DNA from: Rhizobium sp. Q54
GTDB lineage: Bacteria; Pseudomonadota; Alphaproteobacteria; SHVZ01
NCBI GenBank assembly: GCA_945871425.1
Contig: CAMBVS010000002.1
Location: 47,086-111,085 of the forward strand
Direction of reading: 5' to 3'
Length of the DNA: 64,000 nucleotides
Part shown: piece after piece, positions 1-6,562 of the stretch
Numbering within the stretch: position 1 is the stretch's first letter
Layout: each line of letters begins with the position of its first letter
Made by a program: the position numbers and the translations under genes
Notes under the pieces: generated by a model
The model's database searches: none
Told to the model about the DNA's origin: nothing
The model's input: the letters and a program-made list of their open reading frames with translations, nothing else

Positions 1-276
1 GTCGCCGACGTCGTCGACCACCTGGTCGCGGCGATGTCGACCTCGACGCCCGAGGCGCGCGTCTTCAATGTCTGCACCGGCAAAGCCACCTCGATCCTCC
101 ATCTCGCCCGAACGATGATGAAGGCCGCGGGCCACACCTTTGAGATCCGCCATGGTCCGGCGCGAGCCGGCGACATCCGCGCCTCGATCGGTGATCCGTC
201 GCGGGCGATCGCCGGGCTCGGGCTCCGCGCCTCGACCTCACTCCCCGACGGTCTTTGCGCCCTCTTGGTCGTATGA
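1..276 (+). CDS. NAD-dependent sugar epimerase/dehydratase, C-terminal end (partial)
   Basis: The frame is open from base 1 and ends with TGA at 274-276, so only about 91 C-terminal residues are visible. They read like the end of an extended short-chain dehydrogenase of the UDP-glucose 4-epimerase type. There is a VADVVDHLVAAM segment (domain 'VxDvvxAxxxAm'), then VFNVCTGKATSILHLA, which matches the 'vfNvgtG...si.eLa' block after the Rossmann core, then a GDIRASIGDPSRA stretch. That last block is the usual 'GDv....D...a...LG' end motif. The catalytic Tyr/Lys lie upstream of the window, so the substrate cannot be named. The stop overlaps the next start (ATGA, 273-276), which suggests translational coupling. 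Confidence 0.7.
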   Translation, partial: VADVVDHLVAAMSTSTPEARVFNVCTGKATSILHLARTMMKAAGHTFEIRHGPARAGDIRASIGDPSRAIAGLGLRASTSLPDGLCALLVV

Positions 277-1004
277 TCCTGCTCTTCACCGACTTCGGCC
301 TCGCCGGTCCCTATATCGGGCAAATGAAGGCCGTGCTGCATCGCGAGGCGCCGGGGATTCCGGTCATCGGCCTCTTCGCCGACGCGCCGGCCTTCGATGC
401 CCGACGCTCGGCCTACCTGCTGGCGGCCTATGCGAGCGAGTTCCCGCCACCAGCGACGTTCCTCGCCGTCGTCGATCCCGGCGTCGGCGGCGACCGCCGG
501 GCGATCGTGGTTGAGGCCGACGGCCGCCGTTTCGTCGGCCCCGACAACGGGCTGTTCGAGCTGGTGTGGCGGCGGGCGACCCAGCGGCGGACCCTCGCCA
601 TCGACTGGCGCCCGGACCGACTCTCTTCCTCATTCCACGGCCGCGACCTCTTCGCGCCGGTGGCGGCGCGCCTGGCTTCGGGACAGGGCGTGGCGCTCTC
701 GGCCGTCGACGGCCTCGCGGCGGCGCCGCGCGCCTGGCCGGATGACCTAAGGGAGATCGTCTATATCGACCACTACGGCAACGCCATGACCGGTCTCCGC
801 GCCGAGGCTGTCCCGGCGGGAGCGATGGTCGAGATCGGCGGCCGCCGCCTCGCCCGGCTCCGCACCTTCTCCGACGCCGGCGAGGGTGCGGCCTTCTGGT
901 ACGAGAACGCCAACGGCCTGATCGAGGTCGCCGTCAACCGGGGCCGGGCCGATCGCGACCTCGGTCTCGCCGTCGGCAGCCCGCTCCGGATCAGCCTGGG
1001 TTGA
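273..1004 (+). CDS. SAM hydroxide adenosyltransferase family protein (DUF62)
   Basis: This 243-residue protein begins MILLFTDFG, the typical N-terminus of the fluorinase/chlorinase-like family. Most bacterial members of the family hydrolyse S-adenosylmethionine to adenosine and methionine. The visible family features are TDFG at residues 6-9, a VVDPGVGGDRRAIVVEADGRRFVGPDNGLF block that carries the SAM-binding Asp and Asn residues, and a C-terminal IVYIDHYGNAMTG motif. I chose the ATG at 273 because the family starts there and because it overlaps the preceding stop by four bases. A TTG six codons upstream is possible but unlikely. The physiological reason for SAM hydrolysis is unknown, and halogenase activity is not implied. 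Confidence 0.85.
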   Translation: MILLFTDFGLAGPYIGQMKAVLHREAPGIPVIGLFADAPAFDARRSAYLLAAYASEFPPPATFLAVVDPGVGGDRRAIVVEADGRRFVGPDNGLFELVWRRATQRRTLAIDWRPDRLSSSFHGRDLFAPVAARLASGQGVALSAVDGLAAAPRAWPDDLREIVYIDHYGNAMTGLRAEAVPAGAMVEIGGRRLARLRTFSDAGEGAAFWYENANGLIEVAVNRGRADRDLGLAVGSPLRISLG

Positions 1005-1011
1005 GGCCCTC

Positions 1012-1842
1012 CTACTCGCCCTGCTGAAGCAGCTTCCCCTGGCGCCTGGCCCAGCGGAAGGCGACGAAGAAGAGAACGATGCCGATGATGATGTAGACGC
1101 CATCGACGATGAGCGCGCCGGCGAGCAGATCCCAGCGGAAGACGCCCTCGTACATCACCGCCCGCATGCCCTCGAAGACATAGGCCGCCGGTGTCAGCCA
1201 GGCGACCGGCTGCAGCCAGCCGGGCAATGTGGAGATCGGGTAGTAGATGCCGCTGATCGGTGCGAAACCGAAGACGGTGGCCCAGGCGAAGCTTTCGGCT
1301 CCGGCGCCAAAGCGAAGGATGAGGCCGCAGACGGCGAGCCCGATGCCCCAACCCATGATCATCAGGCAGGTGAAGAACGGGATCAGCGGCAGGCCGAGGT
1401 CGAAGATCGAGAAGTGATAGAGCGGGATCGCCAGCAGGACCGCCGGCCCGACGCCGATCGCCGTCCGGATGATGCTCATGACCATGAGCCCGAGCGCGAA
1501 CTCCGTCGGCTTCAGCGGCGTCACGAACAGATTGGCGAGATTGCGCGACCAGTGCTCCTCGAGGAAGGAGACGGTGATGCCGAGCTGAGCGCGGAAGACG
1601 ATGTCCCACAGCAGCACGGCGGCCAGCAGCACGCCGGTCGCGCGCGCGACCCAGCTCGAATGGCCGATGAAGAACTGGGTGGTGAAGCCCCAGATGATCA
1701 TCTGCATGGTCGGCCAGTAAGCGAGCTCGACGATCCGCGTCCACGACCCCTTCAGGAGATAGTAGTGGCGGAGCACGATGGCGCCGATGCGGCCGAAGGA
1801 AAGCCCGACCGGCGATTTCTGGCGGAGGCGGATCGACGTCAT
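1012..1842 (-). CDS. ABC-2 type transporter permease
   Basis: This 276-residue integral membrane protein has about six hydrophobic segments typical of the ABC-2 permease family. Examples are MIIWGFTTQFFIG near residue 48, the IGVGPAVLLAIPLYHF region, and a C-terminal IIIGIVLFFVAFRWARR. It would form the membrane channel of an exporter, with the ATPase encoded just upstream. Its ATG (1840-1842) overlaps the ATPase stop by four bases, so the two are almost certainly made together. ABC-2 exporters move polysaccharides, lipids or drugs, and nothing here fixes the substrate. It ends with an acidic/amide cluster (QGKLLQQGE) in the cytoplasm. Convergent with the SAM hydrolase-type gene. Confidence 0.85.
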   Translation of the reverse strand: MTSIRLRQKSPVGLSFGRIGAIVLRHYYLLKGSWTRIVELAYWPTMQMIIWGFTTQFFIGHSSWVARATGVLLAAVLLWDIVFRAQLGITVSFLEEHWSRNLANLFVTPLKPTEFALGLMVMSIIRTAIGVGPAVLLAIPLYHFSIFDLGLPLIPFFTCLMIMGWGIGLAVCGLILRFGAGAESFAWATVFGFAPISGIYYPISTLPGWLQPVAWLTPAAYVFEGMRAVMYEGVFRWDLLAGALIVDGVYIIIGIVLFFVAFRWARRQGKLLQQGE

Positions 1843-2582
1843 TCCGCGGCAAGCCCTTGCTGGCGGGCGATGTCCAGGAACACCTGCTCGAGGTTGTCGC
1901 GGCCGTAGCGGCTGATCAGGTCCTCGGGCGCGCCGCGATCGACGATCCGTCCCTGGCGCATCACCAGCACATGCCGGCAGAGCCGCTCGACCTCGCCCAT
2001 GTTGTGGGAGGCGAGCAGGATGGTGGCACCGAGGCGGCGCTGGTAGGCCTCGAGGTAGGAGCGCACCCAGTCGCCGGTGTCCGGGTCGAGGGAGGCGGTC
2101 GGCTCATCCAGCAGCAGCAGCTCCGGCTCGTTGATCAGGGCCTTGGCGAGGGCGACGCGCGTGCGCTGCCCGGCCGAGAGGCTGCCGACCGGCCGGTCGG
2201 CGAACCCGACGAGGTCGAGATCCTCGATCAGGCTGGTGATGCGCACATCGATGTCGACGATGCCGTAGAGATAGCCGTAGATCTTCAAGTTCTGCCGGGT
2301 GCTGAGGCGATGCGGCAGGTCCACGTAAGGGGACGAGAAGTTCATCCGCGGCAGCACATGGGCACGCTCGTGGCGCATGTCGCGGCCGAGGACGCGGATC
2401 TCGCCCGCGGTCGGCTCGAGCAGGCCGAGCAGCATGGCGAGCGTCGTCGTCTTGCCGGCGCCGTTGCCGCCGAGCAGCGCCACGGTGGTGCCGGCCTGGA
2501 CCTCGAAGGTGAGGCCGTCCACCGCCGTCACCTTCTCGAAGCGCTTGGTGAGGCCGACGACCTCGATTGCGGGATGAGCCAT
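1839..2582 (-). CDS. ABC transporter ATP-binding protein (ABC-2 exporter partner)
   Basis: This 247-residue nucleotide-binding subunit has a Walker A (GGNGAGKTT, around residues 38-46), a signature motif (LSAGQRTRVALAKAL), a Walker B (LLLLDEPTASLDPD) and an H-loop (LLASHNMGEV). It would energise the ABC-2 permease that it overlaps by four bases. I chose the start at 2582 (MAHPAIEVVGLTKRF) because the core ABC fold begins there. An in-frame ATG 12 codons upstream gives a low-complexity extension and sits close to the divergent regB start. The gene is divergent from regB with only about 40 bases between starts, so promoters for both must lie within or very near coding sequence. Confidence 0.85.
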   Translation of the reverse strand: MAHPAIEVVGLTKRFEKVTAVDGLTFEVQAGTTVALLGGNGAGKTTTLAMLLGLLEPTAGEIRVLGRDMRHERAHVLPRMNFSSPYVDLPHRLSTRQNLKIYGYLYGIVDIDVRITSLIEDLDLVGFADRPVGSLSAGQRTRVALAKALINEPELLLLDEPTASLDPDTGDWVRSYLEAYQRRLGATILLASHNMGEVERLCRHVLVMRQGRIVDRGAPEDLISRYGRDNLEQVFLDIARQQGLAAE

Positions 2583-2622
2583 CGAGGGAATATAGGGAGG
2601 GATCGATGACGAGGCCAAGAGC

Positions 2623-3945
2623 GTGACCGCCCGCGCAGACTCGACCCGGCCGACACCGGCCTACGCCATTCCCCGGTCGGTTCCGTCCGGCCCGGTGCGC
2701 TTCCGCACGCTGATGCTGATCCGCTGGATCGGCGTGATCGGCCAGGCCGTCGCGCTCTTCGTCGTCCATGTCGGTTTCAGCCTCGATCTGCCGATGGTGC
2801 TGGCGCTCGGCATCGTCGGGGTCTCCGGCCTCCTCAACCTGGTCCTGCTGCTGAGCCCGCCATCGGGCGGGCGCATCGATCACCGCCAGGCGACGCTGTT
2901 CCTCACCTATGACCTTCTCCAGCTCGCGGCGCTGCTGTTCCTGACCGGAGGCCTCTACAACCCCTTCGCGGTGCTGATCCTGGCGCCGGTGACGATCTCG
3001 GCGACCGTGCTCTCGCGCCACACCACGATCGCGCTCTCCGTGCTCGCGATGTTCCTGGTCTCGATCCTGGCGTTCTGGCATCTGCCGCTGCCCTCGCCGG
3101 TCCTCTGGGTCGAGCCGTCGCGGCTGGTGGCGCTCGGGCTCTGGGTCGCGCTGGTCTGCGCCATCGTCTTCATGGCGAGCTACACCTTCGCCGTCGCCGA
3201 GGAGGCGAGGCGGATGTCGGACGCCCTGTCGGCGACCCAGATGGCCCTTGCCCGCGAGCAGCGGGTCTCGGCGCTCGGCGGCCTCGCGGCGGCCGCAGCG
3301 CATGAGCTGGGATCGCCGCTCTCGACCATCGCCGTCGCCGCCAAGGAGCTGGCCCGCGAGGTCCCGGCCGATTCGCCCTATGCCGACGACGTCCGCCTGC
3401 TGGTGAGCCAGAGCCGCCGCTGCAGCGAGATCCTGGCCCAGCTCTCGCGCCTGCCCGAGGAGGTCGACCCAGCGACACCCTTCGAGCGCCTGCCGCTCTC
3501 GGCCCTGGTCGAGCTGGCGGCGCTCCCCTACGAGAAGGACGACATCGAGGTCGACTTCCACCAGCGGGCCGAGGGCGGTTCGCCGGAGCCGGTGGTCCCG
3601 CGGACGCCCGAACTACTGCACGGTCTTGGCACGCTCATCCAGAACGCGGTGCAGTTCGCCAAGACCCGGGTCGCGGTCGAGACCGGCTGGGACGAGGCCG
3701 AGGCCCGGGTCACCATCCTCGACGACGGCCCGGGCTTCTCGCCGGTGGTCCTGGCCGAGCTTGGCGAGCCCTATGTTTCCAGCCGATCGGGCGGCGGCGG
3801 CCATATGGGCCTCGGCGTCTTCATCGCCCTCTCCCTCCTCGACCGCGGCGGGGCGGCCGTCGCCTTCGACAACCGGCCGGAAGGCGGCGCCCGGGTTGTG
3901 ATCCGCTGGGATCGCGCCATACTGGAGGGAGGCCGCACCCCATGA
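2623..3945 (+). CDS. regB: redox-sensing sensor histidine kinase RegB/PrrB/ActS
   Basis: This 440-residue membrane kinase carries the diagnostic RegB features. Six hydrophobic segments occupy roughly residues 30-190, and the quinone-binding heptapeptide GGLYNPF lies at about residues 108-114. The phosphorylation His is H227 in AAAHELGSPLSTI. The redox-active Cys is C267 in SRRCSEIL, 40 residues after the His, the same spacing as H225/C265 in Rhodobacter capsulatus RegB. A C-terminal HATPase domain has DDGPGF and GGGGHMGLGVF. In known systems the kinase senses the quinone pool and aerobic redox state and phosphorylates RegA. The start is GTG at 2623; no in-frame ATG lies upstream. It overlaps regA by four bases. 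Confidence 0.93.
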   Translation: MTARADSTRPTPAYAIPRSVPSGPVRFRTLMLIRWIGVIGQAVALFVVHVGFSLDLPMVLALGIVGVSGLLNLVLLLSPPSGGRIDHRQATLFLTYDLLQLAALLFLTGGLYNPFAVLILAPVTISATVLSRHTTIALSVLAMFLVSILAFWHLPLPSPVLWVEPSRLVALGLWVALVCAIVFMASYTFAVAEEARRMSDALSATQMALAREQRVSALGGLAAAAAHELGSPLSTIAVAAKELAREVPADSPYADDVRLLVSQSRRCSEILAQLSRLPEEVDPATPFERLPLSALVELAALPYEKDDIEVDFHQRAEGGSPEPVVPRTPELLHGLGTLIQNAVQFAKTRVAVETGWDEAEARVTILDDGPGFSPVVLAELGEPYVSSRSGGGGHMGLGVFIALSLLDRGGAAVAFDNRPEGGARVVIRWDRAILEGGRTP

Positions 3946-4499
3946 GCGAGACCGCGATGACCAGGTCGCCGGACGACCAGAACCTCCTGATCGTCGACGA
4001 CGACGAGCCGCTGCGGACCCGCCTCGCCCGCGCGCTGGAGAAGCGGGGCTTCGTCGTCGCCACCGCCGAGTCCGTCGCCGACGGCAAGGCCCACGCGACC
4101 GCATCGCCCCCGGCCTTCGCCGTGGTCGATCTCAGGCTCGGTGACGGCAGCGGCCTCGACGTCGTCCAGGCCCTGAGAGACGCCCGCGCCGACGTGCGCG
4201 TGGTCGTGCTGACCGGCTACGGCAACATCGCGACCGCGGTCGCGGCGGTGAAGGCCGGCGCCGTCGACTACCTGCCGAAGCCCGCGGACGCGGACGCGAT
4301 CGAGGCGGCGCTCCGCGCCCACGCCCAGATCATGCCGGCCCCGCCGGAAAACCCTATGTCCGCCGACCGCGTGCGCTGGGAACACATCCAGCGGGTCTTT
4401 GAGCAATGCGACCGCAACGTCTCCGAGACGGCGCGACGGCTCCGGATGCACCGGCGCACGCTCCAGCGCATTCTCGCCAAGCACGCGCCCCGGGACTGA
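3942..4499 (+). CDS. regA: redox response regulator RegA/PrrA/ActR
   Basis: This 185-residue two-domain regulator has a receiver domain with the acidic pocket LIVDDDEPLR, the phospho-acceptor D63 in VVDLRLGDGSG, and the Thr/Lys switch residues in VLTGYG and DYLPKP. D63 is the position known in R. capsulatus RegA. A proline-containing linker leads to a C-terminal Fis-type helix-turn-helix (NVSETARRLRMHRRTLQRIL), which is nearly invariant in the RegA family. It acts as a cytoplasmic transcription factor for redox-responsive genes such as respiration, and carbon and nitrogen fixation where these are present. Its start overlaps the regB stop (ATGA), so kinase and regulator are co-translated. Targets in this organism are not visible from the window. 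Confidence 0.95.
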   Translation: MSETAMTRSPDDQNLLIVDDDEPLRTRLARALEKRGFVVATAESVADGKAHATASPPAFAVVDLRLGDGSGLDVVQALRDARADVRVVVLTGYGNIATAVAAVKAGAVDYLPKPADADAIEAALRAHAQIMPAPPENPMSADRVRWEHIQRVFEQCDRNVSETARRLRMHRRTLQRILAKHAPRD

Positions 4500-4617
4500 T
4501 CCGCTACCCCCGGTCGAGGGACTCTTGACTCCTCCCGGTTCCTCGGCTGGGACGCGTCTTAGGTTATCGTACAAGTAAACGCCCACAGAAACGGATCAGC
4601 CGTCCCAAGCGGCGAAG

Positions 4618-4634
4618 CCGGAATTTGAACCCGG
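4618..4634 (-). other. tRNA T-arm-like sequence (possible tRNA remnant)
   Basis: Read on the minus strand this gives CCGGG-TTCAAAT-TCCGG, a five-base-pair stem with a seven-base TTCAAAT loop as in tRNA T-arms. It is followed by CTTCGCC (4611-4617), which could be the 3' half of an acceptor stem. No matching 5' half, anticodon arm or CCA is found nearby, so this is not a functional tRNA gene. It may be a tRNA 3'-end scar of an integration site, or chance. It lies in the 172-base gap between regA and the first binding-protein gene, where I see nothing else certain. Confidence 0.25.
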
Positions 4635-4671
4635 CAGGATCCTCATCAACGGGCGACCAGGGAGGAAAACC

Positions 4672-6216
4672 GTGAAGAGACATACAACGACCGTCGTCGG
4701 CTTTACCGTTGCGCTGGCGCTTCTAGGAGCGGCGTGGCCGTCCTCGGACGCCCGGGCTCAGGCCGGCGGCCTTGCCGCCTCCGGGCTGGTCGGCAAGCTG
4801 GAGGGACCCGAGCTCGTGCTCGACAAGGCCCAATGGCCGAAAACCTTCAACGAAGCGCCCGACCTCGCGGCCCTGGTTAAGGCCGGCAAGCTTCCGGCGG
4901 TGAAGGACCGGCTGCCCGAGGAGCCTCTGGTTGTGAAGCCGCTACAGCAGGTCGGCAAGTACGGCGGCACCTGGCGGCGCGGATTCCTCGGACCCGGCGA
5001 CGTCGAGAACGGCAACCGCCTCAACGCCTCCGACAAGCTGCTGTTCTGGGATTTCAACGGCACCAAGATCGTCCCCAGCGTCGCCAAGGCCTGGGAGATG
5101 ACCCCCGACGGCAAGACCATCCGCGTCTGGCTCAGGAAGGGCATGAAATGGTCGGACGGCGCGCCCTTCACCGCTGACGATTTCGTCTTCTGGTACGAGG
5201 ACCTCTACCTCAACAAGGACGTGGTGCCCTCGCCGATCGCCGACATGGCGGCCGGCGGCAAGCAGGGCAAGGTCATCAAGATCGACGAGACCACGGTCGA
5301 GTTCCAGTTCGAGAACCCGCACTTCCTGTTCGTCGAGCTGCTCGCCGGCGACACGCTGATCGGCGGCGGCCAGTCGGTGCGCCAATCCCAGGGCTTCACC
5401 TTCGGCGCCTATTCGCCGAAGCACTATCTGAAGCAGTTCCTGCCGAAGTACTCCTCCGAGGACGCCGTAAACCAGAAGGCCCGCGCCGCCGGCTACGAGA
5501 ACTGGGTCAAGGCGATCCACGTCCACAAGGACTGGTCGCTCAATTCCGAGCTGCCGACGCTCGGCCCCTGGAAGATGGTGCGGTCGATCAACTCGCCGAC
5601 CTGGGTGCTGGAGCGCAATCCCTACTACTGGGCGGTCGACACCGCCGGCAACCAGCTTCCCTACATCGACCGGGTGGTGCTGACGCTGGCCGAGGACGCC
5701 GAGGTGGTCAACTTGAGGGCCGTCGCCGGCACCTATGACATGCAAGAGCGGCACATCACCTTGAGCAAGCTGCCCGTCATCCTCGAGAACCAGCAGAAAG
5801 GCGGCTACAAGGTCCATCTCGACCTGGCCCTGCACGGCGCCGACACGGTGCTGCAGGTGAACCAGAGCTTCCGCGCCGATCCAGAGATCGCCAAGTGGCT
5901 GACCAACGCCGACTTCCGCCGGGCGCTTTCGCTCGGCATCGACCGAGACCAGCTGAACGAGACCTTCTGGCTCGGCATCGGCACCACCGGCTCAACGGTG
6001 CCCGCCTCCTCCTCGCCCTACAACCCGGGCAAGGAGTGGGACAAGAAGTGGTCGACGCTCGACGTCGCCAAGGCCAACCAGATGCTGGATGCGATCGGGC
6101 TGACCAAGAAGGACGGCGAGGGCTTCCGCGTGCGCACCGACAACGGCGAGCGGCTGCGCAAGTCCGCGGCGATCATGGGCCCGAAATGGTTTACCCAGCG
6201 CCGAACCGTCTCGTAG
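4672..6216 (+). pseudogene. peptide ABC transporter substrate-binding protein, 3'-truncated by an IS6-type fragment
   Basis: The gene encodes a family 5 (SBP_bac_5) extracytoplasmic binding protein with an N-terminal Sec signal (MKRHTTTVVGF...ARA, about 30 residues). It aligns residue for residue with the intact 682-residue paralogue at 6563-8611, for example GKYGGTWRRGF, KGMKWSDGAPFTADDFVFW and ERNPYYWAVDTAGNQLPYID. Similarity stops after TDNGERLR near residue 497 (about base 6160). The last 18 residues before TAG are an antisense reading of an IS6-type transposase. About 180 C-terminal residues, needed to close the binding lobes, are therefore missing, and function is doubtful. The signal, ribosome site (GGGAGGAAAA) and GTG start remain intact, so a truncated product could still be secreted. 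Confidence 0.85.
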
Positions 6217-6350
6217 GAAACCGTGATACCGCGCTCCGACAACAGATCTTCGACGTCGCGGAGGCTCAGGGTGAACCGGAGATCGAACCAGATCGCCCGG
6301 TGAATGATCGCAGGCGGGATCCGGTAGCCGGAATAGCTGATTTTGCTCAT
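6160..6350 (-). mobile_element. IS6-family transposase N-terminal fragment
   Basis: On the minus strand, an ATG at 6350 opens MSKISYSGYRIPPAIIHRAIWF followed by RDVEDLLSERGITVSYETVRRWV and FGPMIAADLR. This is the N-terminal helix-turn-helix part of IS6-family (IS26/IS6100-like) transposases, in which RD-EDLL and VSYETVRRW are strongly conserved. After about 63 residues the frame runs into antisense sequence of the binding-protein gene. The DDE catalytic domain is therefore gone and the element cannot transpose. I could not identify the terminal inverted repeat, which should lie a little beyond 6350. The junction near 6160 is consistent with a deletion that removed both the binding-protein 3' end and the transposase 3' end. 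Confidence 0.8.
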
Positions 6351-6562
6351 CTACTGGGCTAACGGATCGCCGCAGCGGTCGCCAGCCGGCTATCAACGTG
6401 ACCATGCTCAGACTCGGGATGGACGGTCGCTCTTGTCCCTTCCCGCGGCGCCTCGCTTGCTGCCAAGGACCAGAACGGCCCTTGACCCCGCGGCGAGCAG
6501 GTGTGCTTTACTGCGCCTAACAAGTCGGGCGGGTTGCCGACCTCGACGGAAAGGGAGGAAAC
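6351..6562. other. leader region of the intact binding-protein gene
   Basis: Together with the IS fragment, this makes a 346-base stretch without an intact gene. It should contain the remaining outer end of the IS6 element and the promoter of the second binding-protein gene. I see no convincing -35/-10 pair. The ribosome site AAAGGGAGGAAAC directly before the GTG at 6563 closely resembles that before the truncated paralogue (GGGAGGAAAACC), as expected if both leaders descend from one duplicated gene. Confidence 0.4.

Noticed and set aside
273..1004. Fluorinase or chlorinase
   Set aside because: The sequence is from the broad SAM-hydrolase-type family; nothing specific for halide use was seen.
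4525..4565. TTGACT followed by TAGGTT as a promoter for the first binding-protein gene
   Set aside because: The spacing is 29 bases, far outside 16-19.
4605..4690. Complete tRNA gene
   Set aside because: Only a T-arm and a possible acceptor half are present; no D-arm, anticodon arm or matching 5' acceptor.
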